DNA from: Catellatospora sichuanensis
Lineage (GTDB): Bacteria > Actinomycetota > Actinomycetes > Mycobacteriales > Micromonosporaceae
Assembly (NCBI RefSeq): GCF_007483665.1
Contig: NZ_ML660185.1
Location: 286,178-350,177 of the forward strand
Length of the DNA: 64,000 bases
Direction of reading: 5' to 3'
The translations under genes were made by a program, and so were the position numbers. This document shows positions 9,045-16,960 of the stretch, one piece after another. The notes under the pieces are model-generated. The model did not search any database and was not told the DNA's origin. It saw nothing but the letters and a program-made list of their open reading frames with translations. Within the stretch, counting starts at the first letter, position 1. Each line of letters begins with the position of its first letter.

Positions 9045-9380
9045 GTGAGCCTGCCACCATCCCAGCTGAGCCACCACGTCGCCGCTTCGGACGGCGTGGT
9101 GCGCGTCGCGCTGGCCGGCGAGGTGGACCTGGCCGTGGCGGACGACCTGCAGGGCTGGCTGTCCGCGGCGGCGGCCGAGCACCCGGGTCTGCCGCTCGAG
9201 GTGGACATGGCCGCGGTGACCTTCATCGACTCGTCCGGGATCCGGGCCTTCGTGCGTGCCCGCAACGACGCGGTCGGGGCCGGGCGGGGCATGCGCCTGG
9301 TCAACACGGCCGGGATGGCGCTGCGCGTGCTGCAGGTGGCCGGGGTGTACGCGCACCTCAGCGGCGAACGGCTGGACTGA
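9045..9380 (+). CDS. STAS-domain anti-anti-sigma factor
   Basis: The 111-residue protein is a complete single STAS domain of the SpoIIAA/RsbV type. The conserved phosphorylation loop is present as VTFIDSSGIRAF, with Ser63/Ser64 as the expected kinase target. It should bind an anti-sigma kinase such as the HATPase protein encoded 124 bp downstream and release a sigma factor when unphosphorylated. The GTG start has no Shine-Dalgarno; TACAAA lies 7 nt upstream, compatible with a leaderless transcript. Confidence 0.88.
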   Translation: MSLPPSQLSHHVAASDGVVRVALAGEVDLAVADDLQGWLSAAAAEHPGLPLEVDMAAVTFIDSSGIRAFVRARNDAVGAGRGMRLVNTAGMALRVLQVAGVYAHLSGERLD

Positions 9381-9437
9381 CGCCCAGCGCATCCGGCCGT
9401 GATCGTGAACCGGAGTCGATCTCACGTGCCCGTGCTA

Positions 9438-9462
9438 GGTTGGGCGGACGCGTCGGGGGTAC
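9438..9462 (+). promoter_or_regulatory. Possible sigma-B-type promoter for the MEDS/ATPase gene
   Basis: GGTTG (9438-9442), a 14-nt spacer and GGGTAC (9457-9462) match the loose actinobacterial stress-sigma pattern GNNT-N14-16-GGGTAY. The position suits transcription of the anti-sigma gene starting near 9470. Confidence 0.35.
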
Positions 9463-9504
9463 CTGCCTGACGTGCGGGGAGTCGACGATGCGGAAGCAGG
9501 TGTC

Positions 9505-10455
9505 GTGAGGACGGGCGCGGCCGCAGACCATCGCGGCTTCTTCCATGAGGCGGCGTTCTACGCCTCCGACGACGAGTTCCTCGCCGTCGTCGTGCCTTTC
9601 CTCCGCGACGGTGTGGCTGCGGGCGAGCCCACGGTGGCCGTGTTCGCAGAACCCCGGGCACGGCTCGTCCGCGATGCCATGGGTGCCGACTGCGGCGTGA
9701 CCTTCGTCTGCGGCGACGTGCATTACCAGCGCCCGGCCTCGGCGATCAAGCACTACCGCGAGATGCTCGCCGCGCACGTGGCGGCCGGAGCGGGCCAGAT
9801 CCGGGTCACCGGTGACGTGCCGCATCCGGGCGTGGGCGTGCCGTGGGAGTGGTGGGCGCGCTACGAGGCGGCCGTGAACCACGCGTACGACGACTTCCCG
9901 ATGTGGGGGCTGTGCCCGTACGACACCCGGACCGCGCCGGACGAGGTGCTCGACTTCGTGCGGCGGACCCACGCGCACCTCGCGACGCCGCTCGGCCACA
10001 CCGCCAACCTCGCCTTCCAGGACCCGTTCGCGGTGCTGGCGGCCGGGGTGACGCCGTGGCGCGACCCGTTGGAGGACACCGCGCCCGCGATCGCACTGCG
10101 CGACCCGACGACGGCGCAGGCCCGCGGCGCGCTCATCGCCCTGCAGGCGACCGCCGGGCTGCCCGACGACGATCTCAGCGGCCTGCTGCTGGCGACCACG
10201 GAGACGGTCACGAACGCGGTGCTGCACGGCGGGTCGCCGGTGCTGCTGCGGATGTGGGCGGCCGCGGGCCGCATCGTGGTCACCGTGACCGATCACGGCC
10301 CCGGCCCGGCTGATCCCTTCGTCGGCCTGGTGCCCGGCGCGAGTCCGGGCGGATGGGGCCTGTGGCTGGCCCACCAGATCTGCGCGTACGTCTCCCTGCA
10401 GCACGACCCGGGCGGGTTCACGGTCCGGCTGCTCGGTGGGCAGCTGCCCGGCTGA
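9505..10455 (+). CDS. MEDS sensor / HATPase anti-sigma regulatory protein
   Basis: The 316-residue protein combines an N-terminal MEDS (methanogen/methylotroph DcmR sensory) domain (about residues 1-170, starting HRGFFHEAAFYASDDEFLA) with a C-terminal GHKL ATPase of the RsbW type (about 195-316) with the N box ETVTNAVLHGG, TDHGPGPADPF and a late GGWGLWLAHQ. It is expected to sense a signal and phosphorylate STAS partners or bind a sigma factor. GTG 9505 is chosen over GTG 9472, which would add 11 residues and has no ribosome-binding site. A sigma-B-like promoter precedes it. It follows a STAS gene, its probable partner. Confidence 0.85.
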   Translation: MRTGAAADHRGFFHEAAFYASDDEFLAVVVPFLRDGVAAGEPTVAVFAEPRARLVRDAMGADCGVTFVCGDVHYQRPASAIKHYREMLAAHVAAGAGQIRVTGDVPHPGVGVPWEWWARYEAAVNHAYDDFPMWGLCPYDTRTAPDEVLDFVRRTHAHLATPLGHTANLAFQDPFAVLAAGVTPWRDPLEDTAPAIALRDPTTAQARGALIALQATAGLPDDDLSGLLLATTETVTNAVLHGGSPVLLRMWAAAGRIVVTVTDHGPGPADPFVGLVPGASPGGWGLWLAHQICAYVSLQHDPGGFTVRLLGGQLPG

Positions 10456-10666
10456 GCAGCACCACCGCGGCCCGCTGGAGATCATCGAGCGCACCGGGCG
10501 AGGACGCGTGCCGCCGTGGCTGGTGCTCGGCGGCACCCTGGGCGACAATCTTGCGGTGGGCAATCCGTCGATCCGGGCGGCGCGGTTCCCACGACCCGGG
10601 TGACCCGGGGCCCGGCGGCGACGGGCCCGGCCGCCCGCCCCGTTCCCATACCTCAGGAGCAGCTTC

Positions 10667-12346
10667 GTGTCCGATGTCGACGTCGAACCGGCGGCCGTGG
10701 TCCCCGACGACGCCCCGCCCGTCGCCCCCGAGCCCGAAACGCAGCCGGCCGGTCCCTGGTGGCGGCAGCGGCTGCCGCACCTGCTGCTGGGCGCCCTGCT
10801 GCTGGTGATGGCCTGGTTCACCGTCGCGCAGGGCCGCTTCCACGGCCGCACCTACGACGAGTACATGCAGGACGACTACGGCGCCCGGGTGCTGAAGTTC
10901 TACCTGTCCGGCACCGCCGACCGCTCGTTCCTGGACTTCCCGGACTACCTGTACATGCCCCAGCACGGCGCCGGGTTCGAGCTGATCGTGGCGTTCTTCC
11001 AGCACCTGTCCGGCGAGATCTGGAACACCCGCACCATCGTCAACGGGCTGTTCGGCGTGCTCGGCATGCTGATCACCGCGCTGGCGGCCCGGGAGCTGGC
11101 CGGCCGCGGCCGGCTCGGCGCGTGGGCGGGCCTGGCCGCCGCGGTCGGCCTCGCGCTGTACCCGCGCTACACCGGCCAGATGATGAACAACTCCAAGGAC
11201 ATCCCGCTTGCCGTGGCGATGGTGCTGGTGCTGTGGCTGGTGCTGCGGCTCATGCGGCGCTGGTCGGAGCCGAACCGCCGGTTCGAGGTGCTGGAGCTGG
11301 CCGCGGTCGGTGCGGCGATCGGTTTCGCCGGTTCGATCCGGGTCAACGCGCTGCTGTGGTTCGGCCTGCTGGCGCTCGTCGGGCTCGGCTTCTGGGTGCG
11401 GCACGGATACAAGCTGCGCGGGGCGGCGCTGCGCACCGAGCTGACCAACCAGTTCACCGCGATGCTCGCCATCGGCACCACGGCCTACCTGGTGATGTCG
11501 CTGTTCTGGCCGTTCCTGCTGACCAACCCGGTCGACGGGCTGATGTCGTCGGTCGAGTCGATGGCGAAGTACGACTGGGACAACGAGATCCTGTTCGGCG
11601 GCGAGATGGTCCGCTCCACCCAGCTGCCCTGGTACTACGCCCCCTGGTGGCTGGTGATCGGCTCCCCGCTGCCCGTGGTCGCGCTGACCGTCGCGGCCGC
11701 GGTCGCCGCGGTCGTGGCAGTGGCCAGGCGGCGGCGGCTGGACGGGCGGCTGCTGCTCGTCGGCGCGTACATCCTGCTTCCGCTCGCCCTGATCATCGGC
11801 GCGCACTCGACGCTGTACAACAGCCTGCGCCAGTTCCTGTTCGTGGCACCCGGCATGATCGTGCTGGCGGCGGTGCTGCTGGTGCGCTGGGCGCGGGCCT
11901 CGTTCGACTCCGGGCGTACGGTGCTGGCCTGGGCGCTGATCGGCGCGGCGGTGCTCGGCCAGGGCGAGGCCCTCTACGCCTCCGCCCGCATCTACCCGTA
12001 CGAGTACTCCTACTTCAGCCCGCTGGTCGGCGGCTATCCGACGGCCCGGCACGACTACGAGAGCACCTACTACGGCTCGTGCACCCGGGCCGCGGCGGTG
12101 TGGCTGGGGGAGAACCACCACCGGTTCACCGACGACGCGGCCCCGACGTTCCGCGACGAGCACCAGTGGAACTCGCTGGCCGAGGTCGACCTGCCGGACA
12201 ACTTCGTCTCGGTCGGCGACGGCGACCCGTTCTTCCGGATCACCACCAAGGAGGCCGGTCCCGGGTACCGGGAGGTGTACGCGGTCATCGTCGAGGGCGA
12301 GCCGGTGTGCCGGGTGTCCATGAAGGAGTTCGCCGGGGTCTCGTGA
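10667..12346 (+). CDS. Polytopic glycosyltransferase family 39-like membrane protein
   Basis: The 559-residue protein has a Pro-rich cytoplasmic N-terminus of ~35 residues and about eleven membrane segments. After the first helix comes RTYDEYMQDDYGARVLKFY, matching the first extracytoplasmic loop of ArnT/PMT-type polyprenyl-sugar glycosyltransferases, whose catalytic Asp sits there (here the DE/DD cluster). Soluble residues ~445-559 would face outside. It likely transfers a sugar from a lipid carrier to a cell-envelope acceptor. GTG is preceded by AGGAGC. The 211-bp upstream gap shows no other gene. Confidence 0.75.
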   Translation: MSDVDVEPAAVVPDDAPPVAPEPETQPAGPWWRQRLPHLLLGALLLVMAWFTVAQGRFHGRTYDEYMQDDYGARVLKFYLSGTADRSFLDFPDYLYMPQHGAGFELIVAFFQHLSGEIWNTRTIVNGLFGVLGMLITALAARELAGRGRLGAWAGLAAAVGLALYPRYTGQMMNNSKDIPLAVAMVLVLWLVLRLMRRWSEPNRRFEVLELAAVGAAIGFAGSIRVNALLWFGLLALVGLGFWVRHGYKLRGAALRTELTNQFTAMLAIGTTAYLVMSLFWPFLLTNPVDGLMSSVESMAKYDWDNEILFGGEMVRSTQLPWYYAPWWLVIGSPLPVVALTVAAAVAAVVAVARRRRLDGRLLLVGAYILLPLALIIGAHSTLYNSLRQFLFVAPGMIVLAAVLLVRWARASFDSGRTVLAWALIGAAVLGQGEALYASARIYPYEYSYFSPLVGGYPTARHDYESTYYGSCTRAAAVWLGENHHRFTDDAAPTFRDEHQWNSLAEVDLPDNFVSVGDGDPFFRITTKEAGPGYREVYAVIVEGEPVCRVSMKEFAGVS

Positions 12347-12384
12347 CCGGTTAACGGGCAGCCGGCGCGGGGTATCGCGGCGGC

Positions 12385-13296
12385 ATGACCCTCAATGAGA
12401 ACGCGGACATCGATACCAGCCAGGTGACCGACGCCCGGGGATCCGGGGGCGGCGGTGGTGGCGGTGGGCTCGGCGGCATCCCGATCCCGGTCGGCGGCGG
12501 CATCGTCGGCACGCTGATCGTGATCGGGCTGGCGCTGGTGGGCACGTTCCTCGGCCCGCAGATGTTCGGCGGCGGCGACGACGGCGGGCCGGGCGTGAGC
12601 CAGACCTGCTCGACGGCGAACCCGGACCGCCTGGAAAACGCCGAGTGCCGCAATGCGCTGTACATCAACTCGATCCAGGCGTACTGGCGCGAGGCGATGC
12701 CGCAGACGTTCGGGCAGCCGTACGAGCAGACCGACACGGTGTTCTTCTCGCAGGCCGTGAACACCGGCTGCGGCCCGGCCGACAGCGGGGTGGGCCCGTT
12801 CTACTGCCCGCCGGACCAGCAGGTGTACATCGACCTGTCGTTCTACGACGAGCTGGCCCGGCGCTTCGGTGCGGACGGGCAGTTCGCCCAGCCGTACGTG
12901 CTGGCCCACGAGTACGGCCACCACCTGCAGAACCTGCTGGGCATCTCGGCGGACGTGCAGCGGCAGTCCGAGCGTGACCCGGGCAGCGCCAACGCGCTGT
13001 CGGTGAAGCTGGAGCTGCAGGCCGACTGCCTGGCCGGGGTGTGGGCCAAGCACGCCGTGGAGACCAAGGACGCCAAGGGCACCGCGATCTTCAAGTCGAT
13101 CACCCAGCAGGACATCGACCAGGCACTGGAGGCGGCGGCCGCGATCGGCGACGACAAGATCCAGGAGAAGTCGGGCGGGCCGGTGGACGAGTCGAAGTTC
13201 ACCCACGGCACCGCCAAGCAGCGCAGCGACTGGTTCAACAACGGCTACCGCAGCGGCGACGGCCGCCAGTGCGACACCTTCAGCAAGGGCGTGTGA
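12385..13296 (+). CDS. Neutral zinc metallopeptidase (YpfJ family)
   Basis: The 303-residue protein has a Gly-rich cytoplasmic N-terminus, one membrane anchor (about residues 33-53) and an extracytoplasmic domain with the zincin motif HEYGHH (His175, Glu176, His179), followed by LQADCLAGVWAKHA, the third-ligand helix with Glu and Asp of the YpfJ family. All catalytic residues are present. The physiological substrate is not known for the family. The ATG lacks a clear Shine-Dalgarno; TATCGC lies 6 nt upstream, close to a leaderless -10 box. Confidence 0.88.
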   Translation: MTLNENADIDTSQVTDARGSGGGGGGGGLGGIPIPVGGGIVGTLIVIGLALVGTFLGPQMFGGGDDGGPGVSQTCSTANPDRLENAECRNALYINSIQAYWREAMPQTFGQPYEQTDTVFFSQAVNTGCGPADSGVGPFYCPPDQQVYIDLSFYDELARRFGADGQFAQPYVLAHEYGHHLQNLLGISADVQRQSERDPGSANALSVKLELQADCLAGVWAKHAVETKDAKGTAIFKSITQQDIDQALEAAAAIGDDKIQEKSGGPVDESKFTHGTAKQRSDWFNNGYRSGDGRQCDTFSKGV

Positions 13297-13364
13297 TCTC
13301 CGGCCCGCCGAGCCTCGGGCGTGCCTGGGGCCTCGGTGCGGCGGAGCGCGGTGACGACCGCCAT

Positions 13365-13395
13365 CGGGCCCGGGACGTGCTACGTTCCGGGCCCG
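13365..13395 (+). terminator. Hairpin after the zinc peptidase gene
   Basis: CGGGCCCGG (13365-13373) and CCGGGCCCG (13387-13395) form a 9-bp GC stem with a 13-nt loop, between the peptidase stop and the next gene's promoter. There is no T tract, which is common in actinobacteria. Confidence 0.45.
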
Positions 13396-13415
13396 GCCGA
13401 CGGAGGCGGGCGGGC

Positions 13416-13444
13416 TTGCCGCTTCGGTAAACGGTTCCTATAGT
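13416..13444 (+). promoter_or_regulatory. Sigma-70-type promoter of the Gfo/Idh oxidoreductase
   Basis: TTGCCG (13416-13421), a 17-nt spacer and TATAGT (13439-13444) give a close match to the housekeeping consensus, about 40 bp before the GTG start. Confidence 0.6.
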
Positions 13445-13484
13445 GGCCGGGACCGGGAACTGATCTTCGGGCGGGAGAGCCACC

Positions 13485-14759
13485 GTGAACCCTGTGCGCC
13501 TGGCGCTGATCGGCGCGGGTGACCGCGGCAACGCATACGCCCGCTGGGCCCTGGCCCATCCCGACCGGGCGCGGTTCGTCGCGGTCGCCGAGCCCGACCC
13601 GGACCGGCGCGCCCGCTTCGCCGCCGCCCACGGCATCGACCCGGCCGCGTCGCACGACGACTGGCAGGGGCTGCTGGCCGACAGGGACCTCGCCGTCGAC
13701 GCGGTCGTCATCGCCACCCAGGATGCCGGGCACGCCGACCCGGCCGTGGCCGCCGCCGGTCGCGGGCTGCACATCATGCTGGAGAAACCCCTCGCGCCCA
13801 CCCCGCAGGAGTGCGTGCGCATCGTCGACGCGGTACACGAGGCGGACGTGATGCTCGCCGTGTGCCACGTGCTGCGCTATGCGCCGTACACGCGGCTGGT
13901 CAAGCACCTGATCGACGCCGGTGCGATCGGTGACGTGGTGTCGGTGCAGCACCACGAGCCGGTCGGCTTCTGGCACCAGGCGCACTCGTTCGTGCGCGGC
14001 AACTGGCGGCGCGCGGACCTGTCCAGCTTCATGCTGCTGGCCAAGTCCTGCCACGACATGGACTGGCTGCAGCACATCGTCGGCCGCGACATCGCCCGGG
14101 TGTCCAGCTTCGGCGGGCTGCGCCACTTCCGCCCCGAGAACCGTCCGGCGGATGCCGCCGACCGGTGCCTGGACTGTGCCGTCGAGCCGGACTGCCCGTA
14201 CTCGGCCCCCCGGCTCTACCGCGACCGGCTGGCCCGGGGTGACCACGGCTGGCCGCTGTCGGTGGTGACGCCCGTCTTCACCGAGCAGGCGCTGACCGCG
14301 GCCCTGCGCGAAGGACCCTACGGCCGCTGCGTGTACGCGTGCGACAACGACGTCGTCGACCACCAGGTGGTGGCGATGGAGTTCGACGGCGGGGTGACCG
14401 CGTCGTTCACCATGAACGCCTTCAACACCGGCGGGCACCGGCGCACCCGCGTCTTCGGCACCCGCGGCGAGCTGGTCTGCGACGCGGTCAGCGTGACCGT
14501 GCACGACTTCACCACCGGCACGGCGACCAGCCACGACCCGGAGACCGCGGGTGGCGCGGACGCCGCCGGCGGGCACGGCGGCGGCGACGCCGGGCTGATG
14601 GACGCCTTCACCGCCGCCGTGGCCACCGGTGACCGGACCCGCATCCTGTCCGGCCCGGCGCAGACCCTCAACTCGCACCTGGCCACGTTCGCCGCCGAGC
14701 AGGCCAGGCACGAGGGCACCGTCGTCACCGTCGCCCGGCCGGCCGCGCTCGCCGGGTGA
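13485..14759 (+). CDS. Gfo/Idh/MocA family NAD(P)-dependent oxidoreductase
   Basis: The 424-residue protein opens with the Rossmann signature LALIGAGDRGNAYARWA and has the EKP motif (MLEKPLAPT, about residue 103) of the Gfo/Idh/MocA family, whose members oxidise or reduce sugars and inositols with a tightly used nicotinamide cofactor. A Cys-containing stretch (CLDCAVEPDCPYSAPRLY, about 227-244) is typical of a larger actinobacterial subgroup acting on glycosides. GTG is preceded by GGGAGAG. A good promoter lies upstream. The AraC regulator 134 bp downstream may control it (inference). Confidence 0.88.
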   Translation: MNPVRLALIGAGDRGNAYARWALAHPDRARFVAVAEPDPDRRARFAAAHGIDPAASHDDWQGLLADRDLAVDAVVIATQDAGHADPAVAAAGRGLHIMLEKPLAPTPQECVRIVDAVHEADVMLAVCHVLRYAPYTRLVKHLIDAGAIGDVVSVQHHEPVGFWHQAHSFVRGNWRRADLSSFMLLAKSCHDMDWLQHIVGRDIARVSSFGGLRHFRPENRPADAADRCLDCAVEPDCPYSAPRLYRDRLARGDHGWPLSVVTPVFTEQALTAALREGPYGRCVYACDNDVVDHQVVAMEFDGGVTASFTMNAFNTGGHRRTRVFGTRGELVCDAVSVTVHDFTTGTATSHDPETAGGADAAGGHGGGDAGLMDAFTAAVATGDRTRILSGPAQTLNSHLATFAAEQARHEGTVVTVARPAALAG

Positions 14760-14893
14760 CGCGATCGTGAACGCGGCTCGGGTCCTGCTGCCCCGCGCGC
14801 TGGGCAACACCCCGTTCCCCGCACCCTCGTTTCCTGGTTAGGCGACCGGCACCGAACACCTCGGACGGGCCGCCGCACCAGGGGATGGGTGAC

Positions 14894-15868
14894 ATGGCTG
14901 AGGGTGTTGCCGTGCGCATACGCGCGCGCGAGTTCGCGACCGGGGACGTGGAGGTGGCCCACCAGGTCCTCCGCGAGTCGTACGTCGAGCACCGGCACCG
15001 GGTGGTCGGCGGGGTTGAGGACTTCCAGTTCCGCCAGCACGTGGTGACGGCCGGGGAGCTGGGCATGGACAGCGTGCGGCACACCGCGACCGTGGAGACG
15101 GTCACCGACCCGCTGCCGTACCTGATGTTCGTGGTGTCGCTGAACGCCGACCTCACCGTCCGGGCCGGGCGCGACGAGCTGCGCCCGATGCGCGGCGAGG
15201 CCTTCCTCTACCCGGTGGGCCAGCCGCTGACCATTCGCTGGAGCGACTTCGACCTGCGCGTGCTGCGCCTGCCCGTGGACCGGGTCGCCCGGGTCGCGGC
15301 CCGCGCCGGCATCGCCCTGGCCGACTTCCGCTTCGACGGTATGAGCCCGATCTCCGCCGAGGCGGGCCGGCACTGGCGCGACACCATGGCGTACCTCTTC
15401 CACACGCTCAACACTCCGGAGACGCCGCTGGCCAACCCGCTGGTGCACGCGGCCGCCGTCGACCTCGCCGCCACCACCGCCATCGCGACCTTCCCCAACA
15501 CGGCCACCGCCACCGGATACGTCGGCGAGCCGGGCCGGGTCGCACCCGCGGCGCTGCGCCGCGCCGTGGCGTTCATCGACGCGCACGCGCACGAGCCGGT
15601 GACGGTCGAGGACATCGCCGAGGCGGCCGGGATCTCCTCCCGGGGGCTGCAGGCGGCGTTCTCCCGGCACGCCGACAGCACCCCGATGGCGTACCTGCGC
15701 CGGGTGCGGCTGGCCAGGGCGCACCGCGACCTGCAGCACGCCGACCCGACCCGCGGCGACACCGTGGCCGCGGTCGCCCGCCGCTGGGGTTTCACCAGCC
15801 TGAGCCGCTTCGCCGCGGTCTACCGCGAGGAGTACGGCCGCTCGCCCCGGCAGACCCTGCGCACCTGA
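14894..15868 (+). CDS. AraC-family transcriptional regulator
   Basis: The 324-residue protein has an N-terminal AraC-binding-like domain and a C-terminal double helix-turn-helix (about 220-320): EDIAEAAGISSRGLQAAFSRH for the first, RWGFTSLSRFAAVYREEYGRSPRQTLR for the second. This is the layout of catabolic activators such as OruR/XylS-type AraC proteins. ATG 14894 has AGGGG 9 nt upstream; an ATG three codons earlier is too close to that site. It may act on the neighbouring oxidoreductase, but no operator is evident. Confidence 0.85.
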   Translation: MAEGVAVRIRAREFATGDVEVAHQVLRESYVEHRHRVVGGVEDFQFRQHVVTAGELGMDSVRHTATVETVTDPLPYLMFVVSLNADLTVRAGRDELRPMRGEAFLYPVGQPLTIRWSDFDLRVLRLPVDRVARVAARAGIALADFRFDGMSPISAEAGRHWRDTMAYLFHTLNTPETPLANPLVHAAAVDLAATTAIATFPNTATATGYVGEPGRVAPAALRRAVAFIDAHAHEPVTVEDIAEAAGISSRGLQAAFSRHADSTPMAYLRRVRLARAHRDLQHADPTRGDTVAAVARRWGFTSLSRFAAVYREEYGRSPRQTLRT

Positions 15869-15875
15869 GCCGGCC

Positions 15876-16949
15876 TCAGATCCGGAACAGCAGCGCGATC
15901 AGCCGCCGCAGCTCGTCGACCTGCACCGACAGGCCGATCCGGGTGTACTGCTCGCGGCCGCCGCCGGCGTACTCGACGTAGCGGAACGCGGCGGTCATGG
16001 TGCGCCGTCGGGTGATGGTGACGGCGTTGCGGCTGATCCCGCCCACGTCGAAGATCACGTTGTCCGGGGTGAAGGTGTGCTTGGCCCCCGACTCCAGGCC
16101 CCGCATCTCGATCTCGTCGGCGGCGCCGTGCCGGAACTGCGCCTCGGAGACCTGCCCGGAGAAGTCCCGCGCCGCGGCAGGCAACTTGATCTCGGTCTCC
16201 ACCAGGATCATCACCCGTGGCGTGCCGCCGCCGACCGGGGTGAAGCGCACGACGTACGCGGTGTCGGTGAACATGCGCCACGAGTTGCCGACCCGGGTGC
16301 GGATGTCGACGACCCGCTCGATCGTGACCAGCGAGCGGCCGTTCTTGTCGACGAACGACGCCAGGTCCAGCAGCGCGGGCTGGCCCTTGGCGGTCAGCAG
16401 CCGGGTTTTTCCGGCGTAGTCGGCCGCCGACAGCGTCTGGCGTAGCACCGCCTCGGCGGTGATCACGTCCAGTGCGGTGCGCAGCCCGTCCTCGGCCAGG
16501 TCCCGGAAGATCGCCTGCAGCTCCCCGTGGTTCAGGACCAGCTGCTCGAACAGCTCGCCGGCGAAGTTGTGGCGTAGCCCGGCGCGTTTGCGGCGCAGCT
16601 CGGCGATGCCGTACTCGGCGTATCCGGCGCGTTCCAGCATCTTCACCATGCGGTCGGCCAGGTCGGCGAAGTCCTTCGCGCCGAGGTCGGTCGGCTTGAT
16701 GCTGGTCTGCGGCAGCGTCTTGGCCAGCTCCTCGGTCAGCTTGGCGAGGACCTTCTTGCGGATGTTGGGCCGCAGTGCCAGCGAGCCGACCTTGTGCAGC
16801 GCCTTCAGCGCGCCCTTGACGTCCAGCGGGGTGCCGGGCGGCGGCAGCACGGCCTTGACGGTGAGCCGGACCTCCTGCTCGTTGCTCGCCTGGCGGGCCT
16901 TGAGCCGCTGCCCGGTGCTCATCTTCTGCTGCGCGGCACGCGTGACCAT
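15876..16949 (-). CDS. Uncharacterised protein, third gene of the 15.9-21.9 kb operon
   Basis: The 357-residue protein has no signal peptide or membrane segment. I do not recognise the family. The N-terminal half is charged and helical; the C-terminal half is predicted mixed alpha/beta. A helix GELFEQLVLNHG (about 148-159), then FTDTAYVVRF with an Asp (about 251), then VETEIKL with an ExK (about 271-273) resemble the spacing of a PD-(D/E)xK nuclease core, but this is only a pattern impression. GGGGGACGTC precedes the ATG at 16949. It starts 11 bp after the stop of the 585-aa gene, so it is co-transcribed. A longer start at 17039 would overlap that gene by 79 bp and is less likely. Confidence 0.7.
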   Translation of the reverse strand: MVTRAAQQKMSTGQRLKARQASNEQEVRLTVKAVLPPPGTPLDVKGALKALHKVGSLALRPNIRKKVLAKLTEELAKTLPQTSIKPTDLGAKDFADLADRMVKMLERAGYAEYGIAELRRKRAGLRHNFAGELFEQLVLNHGELQAIFRDLAEDGLRTALDVITAEAVLRQTLSAADYAGKTRLLTAKGQPALLDLASFVDKNGRSLVTIERVVDIRTRVGNSWRMFTDTAYVVRFTPVGGGTPRVMILVETEIKLPAAARDFSGQVSEAQFRHGAADEIEMRGLESGAKHTFTPDNVIFDVGGISRNAVTITRRRTMTAAFRYVEYAGGGREQYTRIGLSVQVDELRRLIALLFRI

Positions 16950-16960
16950 GACGTCCCCCG

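Noticed and set aside
6752-9307. Long open frame on the minus strand across the APC transporter gene
   Set aside because: It is antisense to a clear transporter, is Arg/His/Gln-rich with no domain, and arises from GC-rich codon bias.
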